64,000 nt of DNA from NCBI GenBank assembly GCA_963576475.1, contig OY754982.1, positions 2,004,409-2,068,408 of the forward strand, in the 5' to 3' direction. A program made the position numbers and the translations under genes. The notes under the pieces were generated by a model, which worked only from the letters and a program-made list of their open reading frames with translations, made no database searches and was not told the DNA's origin. Of the stretch, positions 39,701 to 42,578 are shown piece by piece; positions within the stretch are counted from its first letter, which is position 1, and every line of letters starts with the position of its first letter. The DNA comes from Molanna angustata. Its lineage: Eukaryota; Arthropoda; Insecta; Trichoptera; Molannidae.

Positions 39701-42304
39701 ATAAGAACCTAAATATCTGAATGTGGCTATTGCAAATGAATAAATAAATATAGGTAGATCATATCAACGAGCAATGGAAAGAAGGATGTTGAAGCTGCGG
39801 AAAATATAAAATAATTTTAAAGAAACTATTAGAAAAATGACGGGAATTAAGGAAAAAGGAATGTTGGCAGGCCGTACAGAAGGTGGATCGATGATATGAT
39901 AACAACAGGGGGAACGAACTGGAAGAAAAGAGCAGAGACAGAATTAAACGGAAACTATCAAAATATATATAAATATATTAAATATGAATAAAATAAATAA
40001 GAAGTACAAGTTTCAATACCTCACTATAATTATACTCACTACAAAATAAATAAAACATTTATATACGCTTCAAAAAAGAATTGTAAAAGAAATGGAATAA
40101 TAAAAGACTTTATTGTTATAGAAGTAGTCATATTAGGAAAGGTGGGGACTCAATGTAGTTACTTAAAAAAATATCAAATCGTTCTCGACTCGTTTTACTA
40201 TGACTTTTAGTCAAGTTAATTTTTCTGCGGTGCGTCTGAAAGATTCAAATTTTAAGATAACTTTAAATAAGAACATCTTATTAATAAGAGCGACCACATA
40301 TAGTCGGAATTCCGTTTCGGAATATCGACTCGAAATTTCGAAGAATTTCAAATTTCTACATTAAGAGCATTCACACACAGTCGGAATTCCGTTTCGCAAT
40401 ATAGAAATCGAAAATTGGACTTCCATTTAAAGTCGGATAGAGCTAAAAAAATGCTAGAGCTATTTACACGACTCAACCATAGAAAATGTTTTTTTTTTCG
40501 CACGCAAATATATAAACGTAGAAAGCGCAGATAAATCAAGTTATAATAATATCAACCTTTGTCATTTCTTTCAATAACTATAAATGCACAAAAATGCAAC
40601 ATGGAAAATAACTTTAAGAAAAAATAACACTGTATATAAAGCCTTATCAAAATCAATTTTTCTTCGAGGTCTACTTTTTAAACAGAATTAAATATAATTA
40701 AATCGTCAATGATTTATGAATTTTTCAATTTTTTTAAAACGTAACTATTATCCCGATAACTTAATTCACATAAATAAAATAGTTTTAAATTGTTTTATTT
40801 TATTCTAACCTATTTGAAAAAAAACTTAGCTAAAGCACTTGATGGAACTTCTGGCCTTTTATGAGGCTATATCAAATATTTTAAAGACAGATAAATATAC
40901 AATAATGATAAATTCAACGAGAAATGTCATCAACCTATTATTAACAGTGACATGACATAGAATGAAATTCTCTATTGTTATATTAGTATCATAGATTTTT
41001 ATTATAATATACCTAGATGTAGTACTCTGTGCAAAAAGTGAGTCATGGAATATCGCGAGTTTGACGTTTTGGTTGGCAACATATTTCAGTTTTCCTTACA
41101 TTTCAACACATCCTAGATAAATGTTCTCTAAATTATTAATAATAAAAATGTTTTTTATACAAATAAATCCGAAAACAATTCACATTAGTCGTTATTTTCT
41201 ATAGAAAAACGATGTGGTCTGGAACCAAAACGTCAAAAATTCCCCCTGAAAAATGACTCACATTCGATTCATACAAAAATTGCTAACTACGACATCTACA
41301 TAGTGTTTTATATGAAAACCTATGGTTAGTATTCATACTTCTATACAAATCACAGAAAAACATCTTTAGATCTTTTTATATACCTTCAAACACATTGGCG
41401 CCAAATGTATAAAACATAAACAAAAATTTTTCGTGAAAATATACACTTTTTGGCGGGAAATCGCATTTCCACCCGTTAATAGAAATAGTGATACCGTAAA
41501 AAAATCGAATCGACTCTGCCCCCTTAGACAACATGTCATTTAGCTCAAGAAAAGACACAAGAAAAGATAACCAATGTATGGAAGTGACAGTTGTCACGTG
41601 ACTAGTAACTGTCACTTCCATACATTGAGTTATCTTTTCTTGAGGTAAATAACACGTTGTCTAGGGGGGCTGTATGGAAATTAAAATTTCGGTGTAATAT
41701 TCCGAAACGGAATTCCCACTGTGTGTTGCCGCTCTGTCGGAGAAGAAAAAAATTGCGCTTTCCAAATTCCTTATCAAAAAATTATCATTTAAGTTTCTTT
41801 TTCAGATACCAAGACGACGATACCTCAAGAGTGTCTGATTACCAAGCTGCCGAGGAACCATCTTCGCCTGGTGGGGATGGCACTTCTGAACCAATGGAAG
41901 AACAAGACAACGAAGCCGATGCTGACAATGAGTACGACGTCTTCAAGTCGGAGCCGCAGGATATGCGAGAAGAATTATTGGACCCGACTTTCAACCCCTC
42001 TTCGTACGATATGAAATTCCACTTTGTGAACGCCCACGACGACGAGGACGATAAAGAAGAAGTCAAGAAGACGAGTCACTCGAAAAGGAGCTCTAAGAGT
42101 TTACCCACCCCCAGTAAAAACCCCAACCAGTCCGTGAGCTCTTCATTCAATTCCAAAAACGCCTCTTCAATAGACTTGTTTTTTCAGTCCATGGCCGAAA
42201 CGGTCAAAACTTTCTCGCCGAAGACAGTAGCCGAAGTGAAGGTTAAAATATGTAACATTGTGTCAGAATGCGAAATTAAAGAATTGAGAAATGGACTTCA
42301 TTAG
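9600..42304 (+). CDS. MADF-BESS domain protein gene (three predicted exons, spliced)
   Basis: The predicted coding exons 9600-9771, 16003-16126 and 41806-42304 sum to 795 nt and 264 residues with an in-frame stop. MADF-BESS proteins are insect DNA-binding transcription regulators. The MADF domain (Myb/SANT-like, residues about 15-95) binds DNA and the C-terminal BESS motif (about 220-257) mediates protein interaction. Both are visible here, joined by an acidic Asp/Glu-rich linker. The exon 1/2 junction is phase 1 on both sides and the exon 2/3 junction is phase 2 on both sides. The length fits the family. The introns are about 6.2 and 25.7 kb and are full of transposons, so extra small exons could be missed. 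PIF/Harbinger elements also carry MADF-like genes, but the BESS motif, introns and lack of terminal repeats favour a host gene. The symbol is not assignable. Confidence 0.75.
10055..10122 (+). mobile_element. tRNA-like SINE head
   Basis: TGGCTCAGTTAG (A-box-like) and GGTTCACTACC (B-box-like) are spaced as in a tRNA, but the acceptor stem does not close convincingly. I read it as the head of a SINE rather than a tRNA gene. Confidence 0.5.
10735..11115. mobile_element. Non-autonomous element with 'ctctccacacc' terminus, interrupted
   Basis: The left part (10737-10825) recurs inverted at 12700-12760 and at 45461-45541. The part 10945-10985 (tctacatgataccTgttgag) matches the right arm of the neighbouring element at about 13068. 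The right end (agtggagagtaaaaa, about 11100) resembles the terminus at 13150. An RTE-type scrap lies inside. It is a damaged member of the same family as 11681-13163. Confidence 0.5.
10996..11095 (+). mobile_element. RTE-like 3' end scrap
   Basis: 'catgtatgagacaatgtatc' through 'gaatgtggtattcggttct' and a SAY-like codon string match the 3' end of the copy at 11500-11600, with many changes. Confidence 0.55.
11155..11630 (+). mobile_element. RTE-like retrotransposon, 3' coding end and tail
   Basis: Frame 11170-11605 reads as the C-terminal region after the reverse transcriptase: 'LRRICNRTMYDRVWNENTR', 'TLRWFGHLGRMNEERL', 'RGRPRKGWHDHVNDIL', 'WRSVLSAYPVRDMA'. Where the copy at 9045 has a TGA stop, this one has TGG, so the frame runs on through the (TATG)n tail to 11649. 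Polymerase and endonuclease are absent. The clade is inferred from the C-terminal region and simple-repeat tail. Confidence 0.75.
11681..13163. mobile_element. Foldback-type element with about 280-bp inverted arms
   Basis: The left arm (about 11681-11975) and right arm (about 12885-13163) are reverse complements with scattered mismatches, ending in TTTTTACTCTCCACAC. Within it, the segment gtgtcctct..cagccc..gacttcatatt (about 11850) is repeated directly at about 12000. No transposase frame. It resembles a Foldback or long-TIR non-autonomous DNA transposon. A target duplication could not be identified. Confidence 0.7.
13342..14461 (-). pseudogene. RTE-clade reverse transcriptase, 5'-truncated, frameshifted
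   Basis: Minus strand. Frame 14461-13535 carries the RT core 'GLRQGDLLSPILFNLALE', the catalytic YADD in FGYADDIALVA, the thumb region ('KFTYLGSILTNTNE'), and the C-terminal 'LYGAESWCMTLKDQQRLLTF'. A frameshift near 13550-13580 moves the last part (GKRPLGRPRQRLMDN... AWLDFF) into frame 13584-13384. The endonuclease and fingers are missing. The tail on this strand is a short (AAGT)n at about 13342-13352, typical of RTE. The first roughly 55 residues (PTKYRH.. repeats) look like flanking DNA. Not functional. Confidence 0.8.
14640..14760. repeat. Dispersed repeat, inverted partner at 47190-47295
   Basis: Contains 'tgtcgattcattcaagaga', aagccaagacgcgtgtatga and gtagtggactttttgc. All three recur in inverse order and orientation at 47195-47290. 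A hairpin (gattcatt..aatgaacgaatc) is present in both. Probably the end of a DNA transposon family. Confidence 0.6.
15306..15497 (-). pseudogene. RTE-clade C-terminal fragment, second family
   Basis: Read on the minus strand in two frames, the codons give MLRWAGGVTR, then 'LKETRLRWYGHVMRREENHV' and VRKSLDI. These are the well-conserved C-terminal peptides of a common insect RTE family. A frameshift separates the two parts. This differs from the RRCM-type family at 9045 and 11170. Confidence 0.7.
15498..16002. other. AT-rich intron sequence before exon 2
   Basis: Contains a short palindrome of about 15 bp arms (aatgttttcattaatatta / ataatgaaaatgtttaata near 15738) and a G8 run near 15884. No gene is seen. 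Confidence 0.4.
16003..16126 (+). CDS. MADF-BESS gene, exon 2 (C-terminal half of MADF domain)
   Basis: The acceptor is TTTCAG at 15997-16002. The exon completes the split codon and reads 'LLCKSKWKHLRDYYKKIKKE', the third MADF helix with the W..LR..Y signature, then 'LKFLDVLYSE'. The acceptor phase fits exon 1. The donor is less certain. GTTAGT at 16127 gives the phase 2 needed by exon 3, but the base before it is A rather than G. A donor at 16131 (GTACAT) would give the wrong phase for exon 3. Confidence 0.65.
16462..17825 (-). pseudogene. Penelope-like element, minus copy (RT part and GIY-YIG endonuclease)
   Basis: Frame 17886-17518 carries a Penelope-type reverse transcriptase segment: 'FEFNHKIYIRNNGLPMAMA', VLADMFLD, 'KYVKTWYRYVDDIFCIFTG' with catalytic YVDD, and INRLHDKIKFTL. 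A stop and frame change follow near 17520. Frame 17333-16563 (256 residues) holds the GIY-YIG endonuclease: 'SGVYRITCGDCNEHYIGQTS', then R and EHRR. The N-terminal half of the RT is missing. The 3' terminal region (16462-16560) carries a hammerhead-like sequence. Head-to-head with the plus copy at 17806-18858. The broken frame makes it inactive. Confidence 0.85.
16490..16565 (-). ncRNA. Hammerhead-ribozyme-like sequence at the Penelope-like terminus (minus copy)
   Basis: The minus strand reads gccggtcgatggaaggacag, then cgcttccgaaacatgtcgcg. GGAAG/CTTCC can form stem II. GAAAC and a following GUC fit the second core box and the cleavage site, but the first box (UCGAUGG) departs from CUGAUGA. 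Penelope-like elements are known to carry hammerhead motifs in their terminal repeats. The same sequence, with ggaac for ggaag, is at 18760-18815 on the plus strand. Confidence 0.4.
17806..18858 (+). pseudogene. Penelope-like element, plus copy (post-RT linker and GIY-YIG), frameshifted
   Basis: The mirror copy of the minus element. It starts near 17806 with the sequence found inverted at 17484-17521. The first frame (to 18172) encodes 'DNTINFLDLTIQIINNKLD', the maturase-like linker up to LDKSKNKK, then stops because of a one-base shift relative to the minus copy. The GIY-YIG region follows in another frame around 18330-18420 and is broken again at an A-run. The outer end (18752-18858) mirrors 16462-16567. 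The two copies are nearly identical, so the pair is recent. Confidence 0.85.
18969..19745 (-). mobile_element. R1-clade retrotransposon, 5'-truncated 3' end with target duplication
   Basis: The minus strand matches the 3' end of the R1-like element at 38150-38901, at high identity by eye: 'GHGSFKSYLFRFHLSDSSSC', a CCHC knuckle, then the 3' UTR. Single-base changes break the ORF2 tail (stop after STFRR, and one base lost near IFSSWIVPDY). The flanks carry the same 9 bp, ATGCTAGGT, at 18969-18977 and 19737-19745, a target-site duplication. There is no poly(A), as expected for R1-type elements. Confidence 0.85.
19955..20144 (-). pseudogene. CR1/Jockey-type ORF2 C-terminal fragment
   Basis: The minus strand reads 'NTTFAQRNFKYLGPKMYNIL', 'PDTWENMKIDTLKKTIKSWL', then ISIGIDESNNKLNIF and a stop. 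The 'TTFAQR...APR/GPK-YN' signature also ends the RT at 62855, so this is the C-terminus of a related element. Only about 60 codons remain. Confidence 0.7.
20180..21455 (+). mobile_element. Jockey/CR1-type non-LTR retrotransposon, 5'-truncated, poly(A)-tailed
   Basis: A 3' portion of a non-LTR element: an ORF2 remainder (20200-21375), a short 3' UTR and an A13 tail at 21443-21455. The 5' truncation near 20180-20200 removes the endonuclease and the RT fingers. This is the usual outcome of incomplete target-primed reverse transcription. Confidence 0.8.
20200..21375 (+). CDS. Reverse transcriptase (palm to C-terminus) of a Jockey/CR1-type element
   Basis: A long open frame without stops, 391 residues if counted from the first in-frame codon. 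Motifs: RT block A in 'ALDISKAFDRVWHRGLLMKL', block B in 'AGVPQGSILSPTLFLLHMND', the catalytic CYADDSTVH, the block C/D region with 'KTQACLISAKRN' and 'LLGVSI', then the thumb ('YRARRYFTKTQICILYKAQI') and the C-terminal 'ARLWNDLPNSVFPSSYN'. Fingers and endonuclease are lost by truncation, so there is no natural start codon and it is not autonomous. The intact frame suggests a fairly young insertion. Confidence 0.8.
   Translation: MTSVWGRVMERFGEAQTVALDISKAFDRVWHRGLLMKLPSYGLPQSLCTWIANFLKDREVITVVDGCSSSPHSINAGVPQGSILSPTLFLLHMNDLLLRAPIHCYADDSTVHDNFSFDKPPKQSEISEARKDLHQKINSYLHSINTWGESNLVSLNVSKTQACLISAKRNPNELQVSFNGSTLPNSSSIDLLGVSITNQLHYKGSIEAKVKLASKKLSVLYRARRYFTKTQICILYKAQIRPIIEYGSHLWSGAPQYLLNTLDAVQRRAIRLIDDPSLTDGLQSLEHRRRVGILSLFYRYYHGNCSEELASLVPPPPTRNRVTRFTQSQHPFTVDLQHIRTSRFSNSFINTAARLWNDLPNSVFPSSYNPGLFKIRINKLFSRLQTPPNAT
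21456..22335. mobile_element. Non-autonomous DNA element with about 75-bp inverted ends
   Basis: The left end (gtagatctcgaccga, then gtagtcactaagc about 61 bp inward) and the right end read inversely (gtcgagatccgacaa, then gtagtcactaagc again about 61 bp inward) correspond. The equal spacing supports true terminal inverted repeats, though they have diverged. No transposase frame. It starts directly after the A13 tail of the preceding element. Confidence 0.5.
22346..22955. repeat. Inverted-repeat element, 'cttacttataaacg' arms
   Basis: 'tcttacttataaacgc' near 22359 faces acgtttataagtaaga near 22929. A second gtttataagta copy lies near 22878. It may be a MITE of about 600 bp. The minus frame 22745-22542 inside has no known motif. 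Confidence 0.4.
22956..23289. other. A-rich low-complexity spacer
   Basis: Contains long A/G-rich runs (about 23165-23290). No gene is seen. Confidence 0.5.
23290..23395 (-). mobile_element. SINE 3' portion, minus strand
   Basis: The reverse complement reads ggactggaaacactggtta, gaagaaattgccatgtggca, and catgcgcaaggtgcaacgaa, the body and end of the SINE family seen at 5362 and 48465. Truncated before the tRNA-like head. Confidence 0.7.
23459..23845. mobile_element. Hairpin MITE, copy 2, with a second hairpin nested at its tip
   Basis: The arms match the MITE at 6662-6940 (attgaccactgacgcgtt, gagcatctactgaatgg and inverses). The loop, only a few bases in the first copy, is here replaced by about 165 bp (23604-23770). 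That insert is itself an inverted repeat (tacttttgaattagtggac and inverse tccacttattcaaaagta). Confidence 0.8.
23846..24014. other. AT-rich spacer
   Basis: No supported feature. Confidence 0.4.
24015..24228 (+). pseudogene. AP-endonuclease fragment of a non-LTR retrotransposon
   Basis: The frame reads 'TSNEIETFYMNTRRC' and 'VNGIILMLGDFNANFG'. GDFNA is the conserved metal-binding motif of the apurinic-type endonuclease of RTE and related elements, preceded by the usual bulky-helix segment. Only about 70 codons remain, ending near 24228. Confidence 0.65.
24229..25018. other. Unassigned region, probably including the R1-like 5' UTR
   Basis: 24229-24470 is GC-richer with a short minus frame (24468-24226) of no known type, followed by a T-run. 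24480-24890 is T-rich. The last 100-150 bp before 25019 should hold the 5' UTR of the R1-like element, but its 5' end cannot be fixed because no second copy covers it. Confidence 0.4.
25019..25473 (+). CDS. R1-like ORF1 (gag-like), 5' part
   Basis: ATG at 25019 with 151 full codons up to the LTR insertion. The N-terminus is basic (TKRERKRKRQKELL), followed by a Ser/Pro-rich stretch, an acidic patch (SDSDTEDERENDY) and a helical region likely to be coiled coil. This is the usual layout of R1-clade ORF1, an RNA-binding nucleoprotein of the retrotransposition particle. The frame is cut after codon 151 and continues in phase at 34655 once one copy of the duplicated target bases is discounted. Confidence 0.75.
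25474..26147. repeat. 5' LTR
   Basis: Begins TGTGGCAGACCACATC and ends ..CCAATCAGCTTT(A). Contains a triplet of short 'ggtaacc..ggttacc' palindromic motifs near 26055-26137. The open frame 25533-25910 lies inside it and is repeated in the other LTR; it is not a gene. Confidence 0.85.
26148..26170 (+). other. Primer binding site-like sequence
   Basis: TTGGTGACCCTGAAAACGTG directly follows the 5' LTR. The TGG start fits pairing with a tRNA 3' CCA end. The tRNA species is not identified. Confidence 0.5.
26171..28619 (+). other. Internal region of the LTR element, no recognisable protein
   Basis: 26171-27560 is AT-rich with no open frame of note. From 27590 the composition changes. The frame 27569-28423 (284 codons) is built partly on an imperfect repeat (aaatcaagatggac / aaatcaagatgaacaac) and is rich in Thr, Ser, His and Arg. 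It may be degenerate gag-region sequence or simply non-coding leader sequence. No zinc knuckle or protease motif is seen. Confidence 0.45.
28620..28632 (+). other. Polypurine tract
   Basis: GGAGGGGAGGAA lies directly before the 3' LTR start TGTGGCAG. This is the expected primer for plus-strand synthesis and fixes the element as + oriented. Confidence 0.8.
28633..29112. repeat. 3' LTR, first part
   Basis: Matches 25474-25952 with a few differences (including one extra C in gcaacgtcaa). It is cut at ..ATATACTCA by the CR1/Jockey-type insertion and resumes at 34449. Confidence 0.85.
29439..30347 (+). CDS. CR1/Jockey-type ORF1: PHD-like finger, coiled coil, Baculo_FP-like domain
   Basis: 302 residues. 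Residues 4-50 form a PHD-type zinc finger: C..C, 'CKICNKNYHFACGG', then W.CQSC. Residues about 65-150 are heptad-rich, likely coiled coil, ending 'RVARLEKEANNREQWCRQQN'. Residues 150-300 read LEIRGIPQLKDEN, 'PKSIIVKFANIDLKNNF', 'YISDHLTKSNKHLFHLARAT' and 'EYQFVWLKNCRIYVRKN', the pattern of the Baculo_FP domain family found in lepidopteran retrotransposon ORF1s. The family role is RNA binding and particle assembly. The frame is complete, from ATG to stop. Confidence 0.8.
   Translation: MDCATCNTLITDGVFCKICNKNYHFACGGITEINFRKLSQEKKNNWKCQSCKTIPGINSESSIIRELQRMNEELSSLKSIKTQVNELTCEMADLKKSINYNNSLMDTFASKFTELEKKINKIDTLEIEVASLHTRVARLEKEANNREQWCRQQNLEIRGIPQLKDENTHHIILKIANTLNVPLDTKDINFSTRVASATTTQHPKSIIVKFANIDLKNNFLAAVKMRKGLSTKSCGLPGADKNIYISDHLTKSNKHLFHLARATAKEKEYQFVWLKNCRIYVRKNTTSPPILVSREDDLTKIA
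30491..31300 (+). CDS. Unusual third open frame between ORF1 and ORF2 (hypothetical)
   Basis: The frame is open from 30200 to 31300, in the -1 frame relative to ORF1, and overlaps its end by about 145 nt. The first ATG is at 30491 (269 codons). It ends in TAATG at 31298-31302, so its stop overlaps the ORF2 start. The product would be rich in Ile, Tyr, Phe, His and Leu with several hydrophobic stretches ('HIIIYLISSLLIPFMFI', 'YFFFVLIIFYVLSIIISD') and no known domain. The DNA is poor in G, which lowers the chance of TAG and TGA stops. Even so, more than 360 codons without a stop in such AT-rich DNA is unexpected. It could be a real protein, an ORF1 extension by frameshifting, or a compositional accident. 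Confidence 0.4.
   Translation: MFINCHRPRPNVLRNTGYINIAVNIIVDADCTDKSISVPLALINSRITFFDSIFMYITNANIIRNYFFDIYCFNCQKWVSVPSYFIILINLGSVDCAHSSFSDNTINYYNSAYTLYIQYHITHMQFIHIFTWLYRMPPQYFIMTYFQPTLLLTLNIFLINIHRLNKICILCTLTYMHINKNMLFIRTFLYISTPYVLHQTKHSNDLLNLSFSIYTCHIHEYHIHSLYGLQYFFFVLIIFYVLSIIISDTLLNRMHTLDLLFNNIILSYQ
31300..34062 (+). CDS. CR1/Jockey-type ORF2: AP-endonuclease and reverse transcriptase
   Basis: 920 residues. Endonuclease (1-230): QNCRGLRTK, VSESWL, 'VMGDFNMPDIRW' (about residue 150), DLIITN and DDHHPT. Reverse transcriptase (about 440-720): 'AENYRPISILSVFSKLFERI', 'YTDYSKAFDRVDHVILAKKL', 'SGVPQGSHLGPLLFNIY' and catalytic SYADDMKVY (about 680). The thumb and C-terminal region follow (FIRPHLEYCTPIWSP). 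It nicks DNA and primes cDNA synthesis on the target. The stop at 34060 seems premature. In the next frame (34061-34138) the codons read NDIDIFFHSYNQFRERVR, the usual end of this protein, so a small deletion or shift removed the last part. All catalytic motifs are present. Confidence 0.85.
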   Translation: MFNILYQNCRGLRTKTDSFYQNILSNDGCNIFGVSESWLVSTIHDAELAPVNLYDIFRRDRADRTQRRGGGVMIIAQKNLQAYSRDDIVCSAECLWVTVPASSFTNGKNVHVACVYLPQGTGYELAVDSFLNSLCFVRDKYPNDFIFVMGDFNMPDIRWTLHSNTNYLEPENLCNTPNTQLADTLAYTCLYQYNHIINTNNRLLDLIITNIDCIVTRGCTPLVDEDDHHPTLNTELHLGNIVPLKETTTDILLFKKANYSDINVHLSDTDWTFIQICDSLDAAVDCFYDTLKQIITKHVQKKTIKKNKFPCWYSSALIKIIKEKRKTHKRWKLHNNQLDYLEFTLLRSRQKSVQSECYSRYIDDTENSIQSNCKKLWSYEKSRRNNTNIPKTIFLGTESATGGEEVCDLFSNYFNSTFVTTSSAGFTTAGDELESRCAYDGIGVITIDQSKMLKYLQALDIKKGPGNDGIPPYFILQCAETLALPLTILFNRSMNEGKFPSRFKEALIVPIYKKGSRNNAENYRPISILSVFSKLFERITYDQVYPVIIKYIQDQQHGFLRNRSVLSNMLIFTEYLSSNMEDKYQIDAIYTDYSKAFDRVDHVILAKKLKLVGIHGNLHRWFVSYIENRSQSVKIDNYRSNFKFIPSGVPQGSHLGPLLFNIYTHDIYMCFTNSLYVSYADDMKVYLKIRSIADCHKLQSDLDRLSQYCKQNKLDLNISKCNKISFTRAKNIIKYNYTLHNNTLEEVDHIRDLGITLDSKLMFDKHLDIIVNKAYKSLGYIIRLCKPFKNVSTLHRLYTTFIRPHLEYCTPIWSPYYLKHINRIEKVQKKYLKHINFRLRIYFPLYSESVQFHKFDTLVNRRIMADQSLLYKVINNFFDSSELINFIPLRVSGRTTRRPELFHVPVCRTNYRKFSTIPRI
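34063..34448 (+). other. 3' UTR and tail of the CR1/Jockey-type element
   Basis: Includes the out-of-frame C-terminal remnant (34061-34138), then T-rich sequence. The conserved block 'ggacagttttttggcc', gttattgtcccaaataaacc and an AAATA tail are repeated at 46905-47065. Confidence 0.75.
34449..34650. repeat. 3' LTR, second part
   Basis: Continues from ATACTCATTG, matching 25946-26147. ATACTCA occurs on both sides of the insertion (29106-29112 and 34449-34455) as a 7-bp target duplication. Confidence 0.85.
34655..35573 (+). CDS. R1-like ORF1, 3' part with three zinc knuckles
   Basis: Continues ORF1 after the LTR insertion. 455 nt upstream plus 919 nt here make exactly 458 codons including the stop (457 residues), so removing the insert and one target copy restores the frame. 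The part contains 'PRVRFSHVPRDLSNDEFLEI' and three Cys-rich knuckles: 'CGRCRMYGHGSKTC', 'CSHCASTEHVYVSC' and CAVC..(H)..NDC. Such CCHC arrays in R1-clade ORF1 bind the element RNA. As it stands, this half has no ATG start of its own. The stop TAA is at 35571-35573. Confidence 0.8.
35563..38751 (+). CDS. R1-like ORF2: AP-endonuclease, reverse transcriptase, CCHC
   Basis: ATG at 35563 overlaps the end of ORF1 by 11 nt, the tight arrangement used by R1-clade elements to couple translation. 1062 residues. Endonuclease: LNLGRGQSAS, LIQEPYSRDG, 'LIIGGDFNAESILW' (about 140), SHIDVT and CSDHN. RT: 'YRPITLLPILGKVLEKLI', 'ISLDIAGAFDNAWWPLIL', 'GCPQGSVLGPLLWNILFDEL' and 'LAYADDATIL' (about 690). The C-terminal 'CQLCDNPEQTSEHILWEC' is the CCHC region typical of the clade. 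No stop or frameshift is seen. A start further upstream (35284) is open but lies inside ORF1 in another frame. Its insertion-site specificity is unknown. Confidence 0.88.
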   Translation: MACNASVKFGQLNLGRGQSASAELSQSAHRMNIDVCLIQEPYSRDGIVPSFGPGVRVAMASSCTSTNPPMSCIAIYNPNINFICLDHLSSSHLVVVQISSPSDSFYIISIYFQFSESEFRFLDQLDIILGQLGNASLIIGGDFNAESILWCNTTTFGSRKFTRGVSCEDFISRHNLSVLNNPFSPPTFSNHMGTSHIDVTLATPQINHRIWNWSVDEDASCSDHNLITFQIISNVPPIPLAKPLLRRFRTRCDRWRWLDFDRYFECSLDRLSCRSCTTAEMASSFTQSIIYCAEKAIGRSSSSHMSPNEWWHPGLDILKRTSTRAHRALRAARRRGSSNDFVTVLQCEYRRSNNIYKREISRAKSDAWRRLVSEVSTTDPWGAVFRYASMKKYPNASVSCIRDPRTGIITIDSDSTTSTLLDILISSDDISSDTPLHSQIRNNQSDIPQTPISTFANFDELDFIIKNLHQNKSPGIDRIDAALVQRCWHIARHEIILLYNNCLREGYFPDCWKTGLMTVIPKRSDLDPSDPKSYRPITLLPILGKVLEKLICRRLEDHLSSTHPQSDRQFGFRAGKSTVDAILAISDIVRSSDSKYVISISLDIAGAFDNAWWPLILKKLRDRKVPSNIYKLVKSYFTNRHVAMPGGQDLHWRPISIGCPQGSVLGPLLWNILFDELLSLSTPTGCSILAYADDATILIQGNTRALIERAATQLLSSVADWGISHRLNFAPKKTYGLVLKGIMKSPPSIKFINTRVIFKDRVKVLGVTLDRGLTFQYHVRAVSDSAKIAFQKISRLARASWGLKFPVARLFYNATFLSIMCYAAPCWAHRCETQYIRRLLLSGQRFALIALAKAYRTCATDTLSILTGMAPLDLETQRRASIHNLYRGRSSILGGVSLPPVNLPTVRGDIENLARSSHLDAWQRRWSSSSVGRLTFLFLPDVRTRIFSSWIVPDYWTTQFLTGHGSFKSYLFRFHLSDSSSCQLCDNPEQTSEHILWECTNFSVSTFRRELYDDVRGNFFGPIGHADLVATKSNFRAFKTFCLKFGALLSSLSLSSEPVVST
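38752..38901 (+). other. R1-like 3' UTR
   Basis: The sequence from 'ttagctctctttggcaca' to 'ggtggtgggggaa' is shared with the minus copy at 18979-19130. The two diverge right after it, which marks the 3' end. No poly(A) tail. Confidence 0.8.
38902..39479. other. AT-rich spacer, nothing recognised
   Basis: No supported gene. Part of it may be the upstream region of the LINE fragment that follows. Confidence 0.4.
39480..39600 (+). mobile_element. Non-LTR 3' UTR fragment (relative of 47385-47520, inverted)
   Basis: 'gtaaactgctagccctagaa', cagga and tagttgggcagcagtaatct, then an AAATAA-rich tail, all recur on the minus strand at 47385-47520. Probably the 3' ends of one LINE family. No coding part is visible. 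Confidence 0.55.
39601..40284. other. AT-rich spacer, nothing recognised
   Basis: No supported gene. A short stretch near 39770-39960 (gaaagaaggatgttgaagct.. ggcaggccgtacagaagg) resembles decayed retrotransposon coding sequence, but I cannot assign it. Confidence 0.35.
40285..41742. mobile_element. Non-autonomous DNA transposon ending 65 bp before exon 3
   Basis: The ends match inversely: GAGCGACCACATATAGTCGG then AATTCCGTTTCGGAATAT on the left; on the opposite strand at the right, GAGCGGCAACACACAGTGGG then AATTCCGTTTCGGAATAT. A second copy of the terminus (acacagtcggaattccgttt) lies at about 40375. The interior shares sequence with 1815-2185. A separate hairpin MITE is nested at 41512. No transposase frame. 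A target duplication was not found. Confidence 0.65.
41512..41673. mobile_element. Hairpin MITE, copy 1 (partner at 46734)
   Basis: The termini GCCCCC and GGGGGGC frame arms with tagacaacatgtcatttagc, 'tcaagaaaagata' and 'tgtatggaagtgacag' and their inverses. The same structure occurs at 46734-46889. It is nested in the larger transposon, so it came later or was carried along. Confidence 0.85.
41806..42304 (+). CDS. MADF-BESS gene, exon 3 (linker and BESS motif)
   Basis: The acceptor TTTCTTTTTCAG ends at 41805. The exon encodes 165 residues: an acidic, Ser/Pro-rich linker (EEQDNEADADNEYD, DDEDDKEE), a basic patch (HSKRSSK) and a BESS motif starting 'DLFFQSMAETVKTFSP' and ending near 'KICNIVSECEIKEL'. 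The stop is TAG at 42302-42304. Base composition is more balanced than the flanking DNA. The frame upstream of 41806 belongs to a transposon end and is not exon. Confidence 0.8.
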
Positions 42305-42540
42305 TCTTCAAGAAGGTCCCTAAGGCTTAGCGCTTCATACGCGCAGCGGACGGATCAGACGCAACGTATCAGACAGTTTTTACTCTCTAATTCTCCCATG
42401 AATGACCATGCATTTGCGCATGTCTCCGCCCATTAGGCGTACTTATCCCCGCTTTGCAACCATTTCTATTCAACTTTCAAGCAACGGCGTAAATAAATGG
42501 GGTAAAACCATGTCGATTTTGTAAAGTGTTTTTATTTTTT
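42305..42540 (+). terminator. 3' UTR and polyadenylation signal of the MADF-BESS gene
   Basis: An AATAAA hexamer at 42492-42497 follows the stop codon by about 190 bp, with T-rich sequence after it (GTGTTTTTATTTTTT near 42525). The piggyBac-like element begins about 80 bp further on. Confidence 0.5.
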
Positions 42541-42578
42541 AACAATCAAGACAATAACTTGATTTAATTCTAATTTAT

